Shown here: piece by piece, positions 44,348 through 62,053 of the stretch
Layout: each line of letters opens with the position of its first letter
Numbering within the stretch: the first letter of the stretch is position 1
Source of the DNA: Litomosoides sigmodontis
Taxonomy: Eukaryota; Nematoda; Chromadorea; Rhabditida; Onchocercidae
Assembly (NCBI GenBank): GCA_963070105.1
Contig: OY718803.1
Location: forward strand, 1,079,501-1,143,500
Reading direction: 5' to 3'
Length of the DNA: 64,000 bases
The notes under the pieces: generated by a model
Told to the model about the DNA's origin: nothing
The model's input: the letters and a program-made list of their open reading frames with translations, nothing else
The model's database searches: none
Position numbers and translations under genes: made by a program

Positions 44348-44905
44348 AACAAAATAATGATAATGATGGTTATTATAAAGGCCAATGGAAATCCAATCCC
44401 AATGTCAGTCAAAAACGAATCAATAAAATGGGATTTAAAAAAGAAAAAAACGAAGGAAAAGCGCAACAGTTCAGTTAGGTGGGAGTCTATGTGTTTAGTT
44501 GGTCGGCGGAAATTTCACGCTGAATTCAATGGCTACAATTTCAACGTAAGCAATTTTCACTTTCCTCAAATTGCAATAATTGATGTTTGAGGGAAGAAAT
44601 ACCTTCCTTCTTCCTTCCGTCATCTCTCCTATTTCCATTGTTACTGTCGTCGTTGTTGCCATTGTTGTGCTGCAATTACTGTCACCGACACTGTCACCAT
44701 TTCCTCCTACTCGTTCGTTATTTACTACGATCATTACTTATCGTTATTTCTGCTACGATTATTATACAATCGCTATAATCGTTGTTGCTGATGATTGTTT
44801 GGTACAACTATTCCTGTAATTTCTTTGCTCATTACGACAATTTGGAATTTGCAATTAAGTTTGCAGCAATTAAGTTTGAATTTTAAGGAAAGATGCCTAT
44901 GGTTG

Positions 44906-44906
<1 letters not shown>

Positions 44907-44942
<36 letters not shown>
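44907..44942. repeat. (GT)n microsatellite
   Basis: Pure GT, about 18 units. Confidence 0.95.
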
Positions 44943-44946
<4 letters not shown>

Positions 44947-46575
44947 ATAGCTAACTCAGTGCAGTCGTCCTTTTTTCATTCGTTAATTTTGCATTCATTC
45001 ATTCCATCCTTTCATCTTTCCGTCGTCCCTTTTCTCCTCCTTCACATACATTTACATAATATTATCTTTTCACAAACTCTTCATCTATCTATGCAACTGA
45101 AATAACATTATTTCCATAATATATTACTCCAATGCAATGAATGAACTTTAGCATTTGATATCTTAAAAATGAGAAATTTTATTTTTTTTTCGTATTCCAT
45201 CAATAATTAACTCACAATGATTGCGCTCCTAAACCGTTGCACATCATTCATTCATCGTCTCATTGTGAAAAACAAAGTTACAATTTTATTTAGTTAAATT
45301 AAAATTTATAAGGTAATTGAAATACATTTGTATGTTTTTAACAATCGATAATATTTGTTTCACATTTCATTGACTAATGTAATAATTACAATATTTGAAT
45401 TTATTTATAAATTTTCTAAAAATTTTCCAGTTGATTTGCCTATTTATTTCTTTATTTTAAGCGCAAATTCATTCATCCCATCCTCTCTTTCTCGCTCAGT
45501 ACTATTTTTATTTGTTGTTTGTTTTGACGTTTTCCGTTTGAACAAAACGGAAACAGCTGTTGAGTGCTTTAATGCATTAATTTTAGCTAAACAAAATTTA
45601 TGTAAAATCTCACTCTTTCCTCTCTCTTTCCTCACTTAAATCATTCTTTCGTTATTTCAATCTTTCATTTCCAATTTGGTTTTCTACATCTTCCCTTTCA
45701 CTCACTCCCTCCACCATCTTCGCTCTTTCTCACTCTCTCTTCCACCCATTCCTGCTTTCACCAATTACAGAATTGTGCCACATTGAATTTTTCATGTGAA
45801 AATGACCAATTTCATCGAACCAAACAGAATTAAAATTATGCAAAGAAAAAATTCTCCTGCACAATTCATCGTAAATGCTGAAAGAGTTTGAAATTTACAA
45901 TCAAAAAAAATCAAATATTTTCCGAAATTTCAGTTTTTGTTTTCGTTCCGCATGAAATTCTCCGAATTATATATCATAGGTCTAGAAAGAAAAACCCCTT
46001 TTTAAATTACGAAAAAAGATCATCATACTTGCTAAATTTGCATATCCATCCATGGAGGAATAAATTTGGAATCGATAAAAATCGCCTCAATTTTCAAATG
46101 AAAAACAATTTTAACTTTTTACAATTTCAAATTTTAATTTTGCATCTCTATTGCATCAAATGTTTTTGATAAAATTTCTTTTTTTTTTCTCGCCGTATTA
46201 GTATTAGGTCAAAATTTTCCATCAGAAAAAAAATTGAAATTAAAATGGAAATATTTTAGGTACAATTTTTTCCCTTATTAAAATTATTTCTCATTCCATA
46301 CTTTCAAAACTCTACTTTATCCATCAAGCACACTTAAAAATAAGCAATTAATTGAATTATTTAAGTGGCCTTTCTTCAAACATTAATAATCAATTGAACT
46401 GAGTAATTCCTTTTCTTCACTTCTCTCTCTCTCCCTCTCCTCTCTCTCAAATTCTCTTCCACTCTGTTTTCATTATCACATTTCACTGTTACCACTGCTT
46501 TGCATTGTCATTTCTATTTAGTCTTTTCTTGAGAAATTTCTTTCAAGTTAAAATATTAGAAAATTGTAATAACGC

Positions 46576-46578
<3 letters not shown>

Positions 46579-46614
<36 letters not shown>

Positions 46615-46648
46615 CACAACACACACACACACACACACACACAGACAC
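46579..46648. repeat. (CA)n microsatellite
   Basis: CA repeat with one CG, one AA and one GA interruption. Confidence 0.95.
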
Positions 46649-47257
46649 ATATTGTGAAATATTACAGTTCAGTTGTGAGAAAAGATTTCCAAAAATTTAC
46701 TTTCTTCTTTACATCAACAGTTTCGCCGTGTTAATTTACAGTTCAATTTCATATAACTTAAAAATTTAACAGAAAAAGAGATCAGCATTGAAATTTTTTA
46801 AGAATTTAATGGAAATTTTTCAGCTTGCACGTTTTTCTTTCCGTTTCATTTCGATTTCTGTTTTGTTTCTGAAATAATTTAGTGCAATAAATTTTGAGAG
46901 CAAAAAGCTGTGAATTAGCAATTCGCTAAATTTGTTTATGCCGATCATTTACTGGCAGAAGCATTTTTTTTTTAAATTTATTTAATGAACAAGTTAACGT
47001 TACACATCGATCAGCGCTGCACGTAAGGATGAGAATGCATGACAAGTAATTTTTTTTTTAATTACTGAATAATTATAAAATGTGAATTTTTGTGAAGCAC
47101 TGCTACCACAAACTGTTGCATTTTAAATTTAAAATTTTTTAAATAATCGCGCCACTGCATTTGTTCCTTTTCATTGTATTGCTGTAACAGCTAACTACAA
47201 AAGCATCTGTTATTTTTTTTTGCAATTATTACTGTTTGTTGTTATCTTTTTTTATTA

Positions 47258-47500
47258 TTGTAGTTGTTGTTTTGTTTATTGTAGTTGTTGTTTATTGTAG
47301 TTGCTGTTTATTGTAGTTGTTGTTTATTGTAGTTGTTGTTTATTGTAGTTGTTGTTTATTGTAGTTGTTGTTTATTGTAGTTGTTGTTTATTGTAGTTGT
47401 TGTTTATTGTAGTTGTTGTTTATTGTAGTTGTTGTTTATTGTAGTTGTTGTTTATTGTAGTTGTTGTTTATTGTAGTTTTTATTGTAGTTGTTTATTATT
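47258..47500. repeat. 16-bp minisatellite (TTGTAGTTGTTGTTTA)n
   Basis: About 14 head-to-tail copies of a 16-bp unit, nearly perfect. One TTGCTG variant lies near the left end and shortened units at both ends. The unit looks like a GTT array broken by TAG and TTA. Confidence 0.93.
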
Positions 47501-47909
47501 TATTATTATTATTTGTTGCTGTTATTGCTGTTGCTATTGTATGTTACTGTAAGGAGGGAAGAGTGATGTGCCATCAATGACTTGTATATTTACATATTGG
47601 GTTGGTTGCAACAAATTTATTTACCCATTTCTGATTCACATTTACAATGTCCTCCAATGCATGAATAATGCATTCGTCATCACTGGAATTGATTGAAAGT
47701 ATTTCAGTTTTAATCATTCCAATTCCTATTGTTCCTATCTTATCTTTTCCATCCTCTCTACTCCCTTTCAAAAGCTTCTTTGATCTGAGAATGAAATGAG
47801 ATATAAAGTTGAAATTTTACAATTTTAAAATTAGTTACTATCATTCCCAACATTGATGGTATTGCTTGATGGTTAATGGAAAATTTCAGGTGCAACATTG
47901 ATTTCAATG

Positions 47910-47941
<32 letters not shown>

Positions 47942-50900
47942 GTACTATTATTGTTATTATTATAATTGAATCATTTAAATGTTCGCAGTCAATTGATATG
48001 ACTGATGATGCTTATCAGCTAATTAGACGATTGTTTACAGTTGACAGTGTAATATGGAGTAATTTGATAAGCTAGGAGGCGGGATTACTGATAACAGTTC
48101 ATTGCATTATTCTGTACCCTTTTGTACAAAAGAATACTGTAATATTTTATAAAAATATTGAGTACAAAAGTACAAAAGTATGAAAATGTTATTCTATGCA
48201 TTTCTGTGCTTCAATGATTGAAATACTTGCAAAAAATCAGTGAGACATTTCATTCACAGTTTGCTATTTGCATTGGAAACAAATTAATGAATTAAATTAC
48301 GACTAATTCGCTGTTGACATTATGCAAATATTCATTTCTTTTCTCTAATAAATTCACTAACGTTGAATGTAAAACAAAATTAAATTTCATCCGAAAATCA
48401 AATATTTCGTCGCTTTATTTTTCTTTTTTTGCCTGAATTTCACAAATGATTTATTGCTTAATTTGCATGAAAATTGCATTAAACATTATTTCAAACTTTT
48501 TTCTTGCTTTTTTTTTTAAATGTTGCCTTCAGAAGGAATAATTTTGCAACACTTTAGCAAATGTGCTATCGTGAAATTAATGAAATGAGTGTAATGTTAT
48601 ATTTGATCAAAAATTAATTTTTTTTTTTTTAGTAACAATTGAACTATTTGAGCATTATGCAATGCTGCGTTGCATTAGGCAGCATAGGGAGAGAGAAGAT
48701 CATTATTTTCTTTTATGATTTTAAATGAACGTTGAAAAGTAAACTGGAAGAGCTGGCAAGTATAGATGATGCGAGTGAAATTTAAAAATAAATATCACAT
48801 ATGTTAGTTCTTTAAAAATAAAAAAAGTAAAATTACAGATTGATTTTGCAAAATAGATTGCTATTCTTCAGGTGAAAGTGGAAAAATGTAATAGAATAAG
48901 TTGTTCAATGCAATTCATTTTTGAAAAAAAATTCCAACGTTTAATGAAATTGAATAAATTAAATTTTTTTTTTAAAAACTTTGTTCAATTCAAATGGGAA
49001 AGCTTAGTTTGCACTAACATTTTTTCCCACACATATTGTTATTGTCATTTATGCTCTAATGCATTTTAGTGATAGAGAGTGTAATCTTAGCTTAATTAAT
49101 GATGAGCGTTAATGCTTAATTAATTGTTGTCCTGATCTTAATTATGATATTTTGTTCATTTGTAACTAAGTAAATTAAATTATAACCTTACTTTAATTGA
49201 TGAACTTCAATGATTGAATGATTCTGATTGATTTGTAAGCGAGTAAGTAACTTAGCTGATAATCAGCTTAATTAACTAATTAGCTGTTATGATAATGTGG
49301 CTAATCGCTTGGTTCATTTGCAATTCCTATAAAAAGTTTAGAAAAATATACAAGTGAAAAACTCTTTTTCTTAAAAATATAAGGATGATGGAGAAAGAGA
49401 AAATGAACTTTTTCGGTTTGCTTTTTACATTCTTTTCCTTTCTTTCTTTTTTTTCTCTCTCTCTCTCTCTCCCTCTCTTTCTTTTCTTCTTTCATTAAAC
49501 ATTTTTAGTGTAATTTTTTCCCGTGAAAATCTTTCTTCTTCCGCTCGTGGAGGAAGTTGAAAGAGACGAATTCCTACAGCTTCCTATATTTTTTCCTTTT
49601 TTTTTTTAAAAAATAATTAAACAAACAAAACTATTACATTATCTTAATGTAATTTTTGAGTGGAAAAAGTTTCTTTTCCTTTATTATATTAAATTGCTCA
49701 TTTCTTTTCTCTTTTCAAAAAAAAACAAAAAGAAAAAAGAGAGCTAACCATTTACATTTTATGATAATGTATTTTCACGTATGTTTTCACAGCGGTCGTT
49801 AGATTATTACGTTCGACTTCACGTCATTACAGTCGATCTTCGACTCTTACAAGTGATATCACGTTATCGCAATTAGCCTTAAATTGCTACAGTAACAACG
49901 CTATCTTCGATTGTTAGCATTTGACCTGATGCTATCACAGCTAGCCTTAAATTGTATTACATCTGACGGTACATACAGTCAGCCTTAGATTATTACAGTG
50001 TGCGCTACTACGGTCTTAGATTATTACATTTGACCTTCACACCAATACATTTAACCTAGCATTATTTCAGTTAGCCTTTAAATTTCATCTCACCCTTACT
50101 TCTAAGAGCTTTATGATCAATTAAAAATTGTTTCCTTTGTATTGCCGAATATGAAGAAGAAAAGTTTGATTTTGTTTGTTTAGCAAAGAGAAGGTATTTT
50201 TTGAGAGAAAATAAAATTTACCGCATAAAATGTTAAATTGCAAATTAAATTGTTGGAGAGAAATGAATAAAGTAAGCCTAACGAGCGAAGAAACGAATGA
50301 GTAATATTGCAATCGTTTACTTTTATTTTTATTTTTGTGCTTCCTTTTTTTTTTCAAATTCTTTTCAAAACGAAAAGGCAAATCATTTTTCACTTCCAAT
50401 ATTTCGTTGATGTATAATTAATTACACGTCATTCGATAAATTACTTGATCGTTACTGTTGACATCTCTTATTACTTTCATCTTCCCATTCTATTTTATTC
50501 TATTCTAAGGGTAATTAATTAATTAAATTAAAAAAATACAGTTTCTGGTTGCATTCAACGTGAAAAGCTCATTTCACTCCTCTGTACCAAAACTCGTCTT
50601 GTATTTTCGCCTTAAGCTGTATATGTGCGCACAGATATTCACAACGACAAGCAAGTTATCATAACAAAAGATTATAGCATAGGTGCTTTACGTAAGACAT
50701 ACACGTAGACACACGTGTGTACCGTATATTCCTGAATACGCTTTCCCAAATGACGGAAAAATATCTATGAGCTAATTTACCTACGTATAAGGCTATTGAT
50801 GTAGGTGCAGGTATAGATGAGTGAATAAATGCTCAAGTGTGCTTTTATTTATTTTATTATTTACCTATTTACCTTATATGTAATTATTTACTTAATTTAC

Positions 50901-53900
50901 AAGATACCGTTAATTATGTCACGTTAATTACCAACCTCTCAATTGATGATTGAGATCCATAATTCTTACGTTTTTTTCTTTGCTTCAAACATCAATTTCA
51001 ATTAATTTTAGCTGTAAAATTTTGCATATTTGAAGAATGTTTCAGGAGAGAAAAGATGTAATTTTGAAATTTCTTTTTTTTTTTGCTAAAATTAAAATGA
51101 AAGAGGAATTTTTGAAAATGTTTTTTAGAAATGTATTATTAATTGTAATTCAATTCTTCTAATGTAAGAGATTTCATTCGCCGGTCGCTTTCACCACTGT
51201 TTTCTAGTATTTAATATTTCTCTCTTACGCTTAACCAAAATGCTTCTACAATTCAACGTGGACAAAAAAAAAAAAGAGAAATGGAGAAGACAATCGACTA
51301 ATTTAGTAGTTTTAGTTGAGAAATTTTAATTTTAGGTATTTCATAATTTATTGTAAAATTAATAATAATTAGTGTCATTACAAAAATTCATTGCTATTAG
51401 TCGAGGAGGAGTAATGAAAATTGATTTTTCGTTGAAGAATATATAACGATACGATTAACTTACGTAATTTAGAATTTCCCGCCTAGACCGGTAAAGTACT
51501 CATGGATGATAAGTATGAAGCGATACAACTAACTAGTACTACTTAGCATCCTTATGCTAATAAGGTAACCGTCCTAGACTGTGCATGACAATCACTCGTT
51601 ATGTGATAGCAACGAACTTATACGACTGAGTATCTTTTACTTAGATCGATAAGGTAATGGTAGACAAGTATTTTGAGATTGTCAGATGCGTGTCCTTTTG
51701 TTTCGTTGATAATTAAATAATTTGTTAATTTGGCTGTGTTAATTGTATTCAAAAAAATAAATATATGCATTTCGATGAGCAATTAGAGGAGCAACGAATA
51801 TAAAAAAAAAAAAAAAGCAATTCCTTTTTGACCTCATAAAGTTGACGAAGAGTTTTCAGTGGGATGAAAAGACATTCCGAAAACTGGTTGGAGGAAATTG
51901 TTGATCAAATAAAAAAAGGAAATTTTTTTACTCCATATTTTTGAATTTATTTTCATTAAATAATAACTTGCTGTATTATTATCTTTCACTCACTCACTCA
52001 CTCTCTCTCTCTCTCTCTTTCTCTCACTCTAAAAAATAATTTACTGCAAATTTGCCTCCTTCTCAAATTTCATTCAATTCAAACTGTTAAACGAAAACTT
52101 TTTTAAATTGTTAACTTTGAATGATGAAGATAGCACGAGCTAATTTGCATGCAATGTACAACGTTGCCAAAACATTTCCATAAATTCACGTACAATTTCT
52201 GTCTACTGTATTTTTATAAATTTATGTTCACACGCATATCACACGTTGATAAATTCACGTTTAGCGCTAATTTCTACGCTATCCTTCATCCTTCTTTTTT
52301 TTTTTTTTTGCTCTTTACATTATAGCCAATCGATTTAGGAAGCGAAAAAAACAAGATTGATTTTGCGTTGAACAAGAATTTAATAAAATATTTTTTTTGC
52401 ATGAATTATTTATGAATTGTAAAGTTTCACTGAATCGAAGAAAGTAGAATTTGGCATTTTGAAAACAAAAATTTCGGACAAAAGTACTTTTTGTACAACT
52501 AACAACAACATTTGTTCCTACGTGTGCGTGTTCGTTATGTCTGTCCGATTAATTTACATTTCACGTTTGTTATTACTTATTCTTTGTTACTAATATTACT
52601 GGTAATTATCGTTAATTATTATTTTTCATTATTATTATTATTTATTAATAGTAATACGTTGACAAATTGCTCTTTCCTCTTTGCTTCTCCTCCGTATTTG
52701 TGCGAGAAATTATTTTACACTTAATTTTATGCTTAAGAATATAATCATTTTCAAAGTTTAATTAATTTTACAAATTGAAAAGTGCATGGATAAAATTTCC
52801 GTGAAATATTTCTAGATGCGTTTTTCACACGTTTCGCTAGCATTTGCTAGGAAAAGCTAAGAGAACGAAAAAAAAAATAAAAAAGCTAGTGCATAAAGTT
52901 TCACGTCCAATTTAATTTATTTCATCTTCTGGCATATCAATGAAAATTTCCCTTCTTCAAAATGCATCCAAAATTACATTTTTGTTTTTTTGCAAAGCAT
53001 AATAAGTCTGTTAAATGCTGAAGTAATTTTTAAACATTTAATATTGCAAGGCTAACATAAAAAATTTTTTTTTTTTTGTATAATTTAACTAAATGGAATT
53101 ATTGCATATGGGAACAAGTAGCGGTAACTTTTCAATTACTTCACAAAATAATCAAGAGGAACAGGGAGAAAAAAAAAGAAGCGTAAAAAACGTGAAAGAA
53201 GTGAGCGGCCAGTTTTCCTCCTTTTCATTTTCCACCTTTTGTAATAGAAATGGAAATTTCTTCATTTGTTCATACATTTCCTCCTCCTACGAAATAACAT
53301 TTCACCCTGTGCGATTATCTTCTTTTTTCTTTTTTCTTTCACATTTCAAAGATCAAACGCATAAATAATTCGTCGTTGTCGTTTTTTTTTTTTTGTTTTC
53401 TTTTTCCATTTCATTTGCTGAAGGAATTGTCTCTTCCGCCATTTCTCAAATTTAAATTTAATTTTGCATTATTTTCTCTCTTTGTTTTTTTGCTATTTTC
53501 ACAAATACACCTCACACATCTTATTTTTCGCCTAAAAATAATCGTGCGAAGGAAGAAAAAAAAAGGAGCACTGATTTTATCGGATGCAGTTTGACAATTT
53601 CGGAAATTAAATTTGAAAAAAAAAACATTTTTTTCTTTAATAATTGCAAACAATTAATGCTAAAGGAATGTGAAGTTGTAGATTTCTGGTGAATATTGTT
53701 AATTATAACGATGATAAAGCTTGAAGAAAATGAAAGAAAATACTTTAAATATGAATACGAACTTTATTAGAACCTAATTATTGCATATTTGAAATTGTTT
53801 TTAAAATAAAATCTTTATTCGTCGTTTCTTTCCCAGAGAATTGAATTGCTTTTATTTGCAAACTGTGAGCAAGAGTAAATATGCATTAATCGTATGTTTC

Positions 53901-54729
53901 AATTATTCATATGATGTCTTTATTTTTAACTGATTAAAAAATTTACTCCATAAGTGGAGCTTTAACGTTGACAGTTATGTTCCACATGACCGAATGCAAT
54001 CCATTCTTTGGAGGTATCTCTCTCTCTCTCTTTCTCACCCTGTCTCTGTCTCTCATCGAGTTCGTTACAGTGAATTTGACATGTAACTCTACGTACTAGT
54101 TTTTTTTATTTTTCATGCCCTCTGCTCTTCTTAAATTGCAGACGCCAGCGAAATGTGTGAAAAAACGTATCCAGAAATATTTCACCAAAATTTAATTTTC
54201 TGGAATACCAAGCAATTTAGCCTATAATTATACGTTAACATCAAAAAACATATTTTCTTTCTATGCTAATACTCTTGCTTTTCCCTTTCATATAAGTGCT
54301 AGTGGAGCAGTTAAGCTAGAATTTCAGGTCATTACGTTAAATTTTATTAGTTGCACAGACTGTATGAATCAGTGATAGAGGGAGGATTTTCCACTCAGTC
54401 ATTTCATTCCTCAATCAAGTAAACTAAAGTTTATTTTTATTCAAACAAACAGCTGGTGGTGATATGTTTAGCTCCAAGCAATTCTCTCATCCCTTAAATC
54501 TCTCATTTAAAAAAAAAAAAACTCTTTTGCAACGAGCAAACAGTACTTGCCGATCCTTCCTTTCTTCACTCCTAAATTCTTCTTAACCATTCTGAACAAT
54601 TAATAATAATTAAAAATGATAATCATTCACAATGATAATAATTAACAATTAATAAAAATTTCTAATGATAACCATAATGTTAATAATAAATAATAATTGA
54701 CGCATAGTAATTATTAATGACGATTAATA
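47501..54729. other. Gene-free stretch
   Basis: No exon supported on either strand. It contains CT tracts at 47911-47941, 49455-49486, 51988-52027 and 54017-54034, a decayed minisatellite at 49795-50090, and a less AT-rich block at 51440-51670 with no coding signal that I can support. Confidence 0.5.
49795..50090. repeat. Decayed minisatellite around an STTARATTRYTACA core
   Basis: At least five degenerate copies of the core (about 49798, 49880, 49945, 49984, 50014), several preceded by CAGTYAGC. Spacing is irregular, 30-80 bp. Confidence 0.6.
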
Positions 54730-54734
54730 GTAAT

Positions 54735-55833
<1,099 letters not shown>

Positions 55834-55865
55834 TATTAATAATTAATAATGATAATCATGATATG

Positions 55866-57822
55866 ATTTAAGTGAAATGCAGGAATTAGCGATTTGGTGC
55901 AGTGTGCTGCAAAAATCCTCGCATTTTTTTGCATGGACTTCACCTGTCGCTGCAGCTAATAATAGCGGCAGCGATAATGATAATGATTAGCGATGATAAT
56001 AATGCGTCAATCCACGTTTCATTCACTGTGGCGAACATTAACCTTACGACGAAATTTTCCAACAAATTTTTCTTTCTTTCGTTTTGCATTTTTCCTGCGA
56101 GAAAAAGCATCGATTAATTTTGCTTAGAAAAACATTTTTATCGAATTTTCGTGGCATTTCAGAAAAAAAAAAGAAACGAAAAAAGGTTCCAATCAAAATT
56201 TTCAGTGCTATAAGCATTAGATTAATGTGATGATTGCATTGAGAAGTAGGATGAGGAGGAAAAGAAAAGGAGCGGAAAGAGGGAGAGAGAGAGATGGAAG
56301 AAGGAGAGAGAGGGAGAGAAGAAAACAAGCATTGCAATTAATGATGTGTGATGATAATCATTATCTCTTCTCATCCTAAATTTCATTTTTTCACAAAATG
56401 CCACTCAATTGATTAAATAACAATAAATTCCGATAAGGCTTTAAGGAAGTCTAATATTTTTGTAAAATTTTTTTGTTCTCGCGTTAAACGAGAAAATTTC
56501 TTTGTGAAAAATTTTTGAAAATATTGCTAATTGCTAATTTAGAATGCTATTTTCCTCCTCTCCCTCTCTCCCTGCTGTTGCTGCTGTTTGAGTTGAAAGT
56601 ATGCTGTAGGAAATTTAAGTGTCTAATTTCCTTCAATCATTCGAAAAAGTGAAACAAACAGAAAGAGTGCAAATCGATAAATGGTAATTTTTAAGTACTT
56701 TTCAAAAGAGCTCTAAATATAGCGCACCATCATCACTCTACCATTTAAAACAAAAAGAAGGTTTTTTTTTTTTTTAACTTTTCAATCGTTAACGAAAAAT
56801 AAATTTTTATTCCCTTCCATTCTTTTTTCCTCATCCCTTCATCTAACAAAAGATTATGTTTTGCATTTTGTTTCGATGAAATTTTATTATTTCATTTGTT
56901 GGTTTATTTCATAATTTTGTAAAATCGCAACAATTTTTCGGCAAGTGAAAAAAGATTGTTGTGATTTCGCTGGATTGAATTTACGGAGCTTTTTTTTTCG
57001 CTTTCAAATGATCATGAATTATTTGACTGGAAAAAAAATTAAAATCCTTTGTAATTTTTCAATTTTAAACTGTTTACTATATGCGCTATTTACAGTACTG
57101 TTATTGAGTGATCGAGCAATTAAAGTAATTGTTGCTGTAAGTAAATTAGTAATTATTGACAAGGTAATTATTTGTCATCGTAGTAACATGTTTGTTTCAT
57201 TCTGCCTGATTCAAATTTTCAACAAACAAAAAAAGAATTATTAATTAATGTTTAACTGCTTGTAAATTTTGTAAATTTTTCGAAAAAGTTTATATTTTTA
57301 TTGGAATTATTAGCAATATTTTAAGTGTAAAATTTCAATTTATTTCATTTTCGTCGCAACTGTAGCTTGCACCATGTGAATTATCAATTATAATCATACA
57401 TTTCAGGTTGCTTTTTTTTGTGAAATACCATTTTTGCGCATGCCATTTGCATAAGGCGTATTTTTGCGCTCCATGAAATCACTCAGAACTATTGCTACTG
57501 CTATTATTCGAAGGAAGAAAAAAACGCATTGCAAGCCGTTTTAAATTATCATTTCACATATTGAAAAGCGGTAAAGGAAACAACAAAGCGACAAAACGAT
57601 TGTTGGATATGATGGAATTCTGAAAATGAAAAGAATGATAATTTTCATTTTGTGAATTACATTCACTCATCTCTCCAAGCAAAATAAAAAAGGAAAAAGG
57701 AAAGAGAAAGAAAGAGAGAAAACGAAAGGGAAATCTTTCACTTATTTGAATTTGAAAAAAAAAAACAGAAAGAGTGGGAAAAAAAATTGATGAGTGAAGT
57801 GAAATAAATTTGAATAGAATTA
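55866..57822. other. Gene-free stretch upstream of the formin gene
   Basis: No exon supported. Purine-rich GGGAGAGAGAG tracts lie at 56270-56320 and poly-A/GAAA sequence just before the formin ATG. It presumably contains the formin promoter. Confidence 0.45.
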
Positions 57823-58642
57823 ATGAAAATGGTTCTGGTGGATCGATTTAATTGTCGCATTCAATACGTGGATGATTCGGATCCATTTGCGACAGCATCA
57901 TGCACACACCTGGAGCCGAATCGTCCGATAATGTACAATTTTTTGCTTCATCAACCTATCGGTGAGCAATTACCGGAGGTTATTCGTACGCTACGTGCAC
58001 CGCATAAGGTTATCACTTTATCAGTTTTTTTTTTCCTCTTTAATTTTGCTTATCATATTCCACATTCATACGAATGTTAGGAGAGAGAGAGAGAGAGAGA
58101 GAGAGTAAAAGCATATTGATTAGGTGATCATATTGGAATTGTTGAACGCTTGCATTGAGTAAATTTAATTAATTGAAATTATCAAAATGAAACGAAGTGT
58201 GCTTAGTGATGATAAGTGAAATCTTTTCATTGCTTATCAGAAATAGTTACAAGTTGCACGAGGAGATGTACTTCGTTCAAATTATTTTCAAATTAATTTT
58301 ATTAATTTAATTTTTAAGTGCAATTTTATTTTATAATTTATGAGAGTTAATATTTTATGCTAATTTAATACATCTATAATCAGTGCTTTCAAATGTGCAT
58401 AATTAACATTTCATTATGAATTATTTAGCAGCAAAACCAAAAAAAAAACACTTTTCGTACAATATTCATTGAGTGCTTAGCTTAGCAGCTTGCAAATGTT
58501 AATTTGAATAATTACAGCCTGATAATGCCGCACTACAAATATACAAGTATGAGGGTAGCGTTGGTGATTACGGCTCATATTTGGATTCCGATATGTCACT
58601 CATAGAGCAGGAGGATGAGCTTGAAATTCTCAAAGCTGATCC
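57823..58642 (+). CDS. fhod-1: FHOD-family formin, N-terminal (GBD) exons, partial
   Basis: FHOD formins assemble and bundle actin, notably in muscle and stress fibres. Two exons are seen: 57823-58008 (62 codons, phase 0) and 58518-58642 (41 codons plus 2 nt). The start, MKMVLVDRFNCRIQYVDDSD, then PFATAS, LEPNRPIMYNFLLHQP, RTLRAPHK, SYLDSD and LIEQEDELEIL, follow the FHOD1/FHOD3 N-terminus, which has CRVQ..DDTDPF, EP.RP, HRLL.APHK, YLD and EQRDELEGF. This is the GTPase-binding-like fold that precedes the FH3 repeats. FH3, FH1, FH2 and DAD are not in the window. The GTAAG donor at 58643 opens an intron that runs at least to 62053. ATG 57823 fits the family start; a second in-frame ATG follows two codons later. 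Confidence 0.8.
58081..58105. repeat. GA tract in formin intron 1
   Basis: Pure (GA)n, about 12 units. Confidence 0.9.
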
Positions 58643-59784
58643 GTAAGTTTTCCTTTTGCTCTTAAAACCGGAAATATTTACGGTAAACAATGTGCTGCTA
58701 CTGCTACTGCTACTGCTACTGCTACTGCTACTCCTTTACTTCATGGTTGATATTAGGTTAAGTAAGTGGGTAGAACTATTGAGATTTCAATGGTAAATTC
58801 AATATCAAATCGAAATTCCAATTGCACTCGCTACAGCGTACGAGAGATGTTGCGAAATAGAGCCAATAGTATGGGAGAAATGATAAGAGATAAGAGTTGA
58901 TAAGATTAAGGGTAACATTGAAGTTAGCGAGAAAATGACACAATTTATGATGAATGGAATGGATGGATGTGAGCTGACACGAGCAGGGCGGCGATACCCA
59001 AAATTATCAGTAAATTTGATAAGTGAACGAAATTTTCTACAAATGATATGAAACAGTGATATTATTAGTGATTGAAGTGATAATGTAACTGAATGAGTTT
59101 AGGGTCTCCTCCGCTCCCTCTCTATTTTTATGCCCATCTCTTTCCCCCTCTCTCTCTCTCTCTCTCTCTCTCTCATCCGTCTTCGATCCAATCCTCTCAT
59201 TCGATCGTCACAAACAGCGGGGGTGCCATTTTTGGTAGATGTGATTCCTCAATGTAATACTATAACTGTAATAATAATGATTAAAAATTTCACATTTCTT
59301 CAATCCCTTCCTTCCAGTACAAATACGATGAGATAACTTAGCGGTCGTCTGTGCTCCGATAACTGATCATTTATCATCTCTAATCATTTGTGACTTTTTA
59401 CTATTATTTCATTTAATTTAATTTTTCTTTCTTTCATTTTTTTTAAAATGCAAATTGTCTAGCTCACATTAACAATTATCATTTGCATGATCTAACTCAT
59501 AGCATTTTAATTTACTACTCAAAATAACACTTATCATAGTTGCTTTTCTCAGTGGTAAATTTTAATACGCAAATGAATTAATTACTCATGCAAAGCTCCT
59601 TCCTCATTGTCCTCAACGAATATTTTTGTGAGAGGACTGATAATCGCTGAAATATTCCTCTCTCTCTTCCTCTCTCTGTCTCCGTTACCGTCCTAATCAT
59701 CAATTATTTATCTCAACTCGTCATTTTAATCACTGATTACTCATCCAATTATAGTCTTCTGCAATTATTCTCACTATTCCAATA
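58643..59784. other. 5' part of formin intron 2
   Basis: No exon recognised. It contains the hexamer tract at 58694-58734, CT tracts at 59141-59174 and 59655-59680, and AT-rich unique sequence. Confidence 0.5.
58694..58734. repeat. (CTACTG)n hexamer repeat in formin intron 2
   Basis: About six units of GCTACT, ending in a CTCCTT variant. Confidence 0.9.

Positions 59785-62053
<2,269 letters not shown>

Larger units (their letters stand above)
44348..47257. other. Gene-free stretch
   Basis: No exon supported. It holds a (GT)n at 44907-44942, CT tracts near 45720-45745 and 46421-46449, and a (CA)n at 46579-46648. The remainder is AT-rich unique sequence. Confidence 0.5.
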
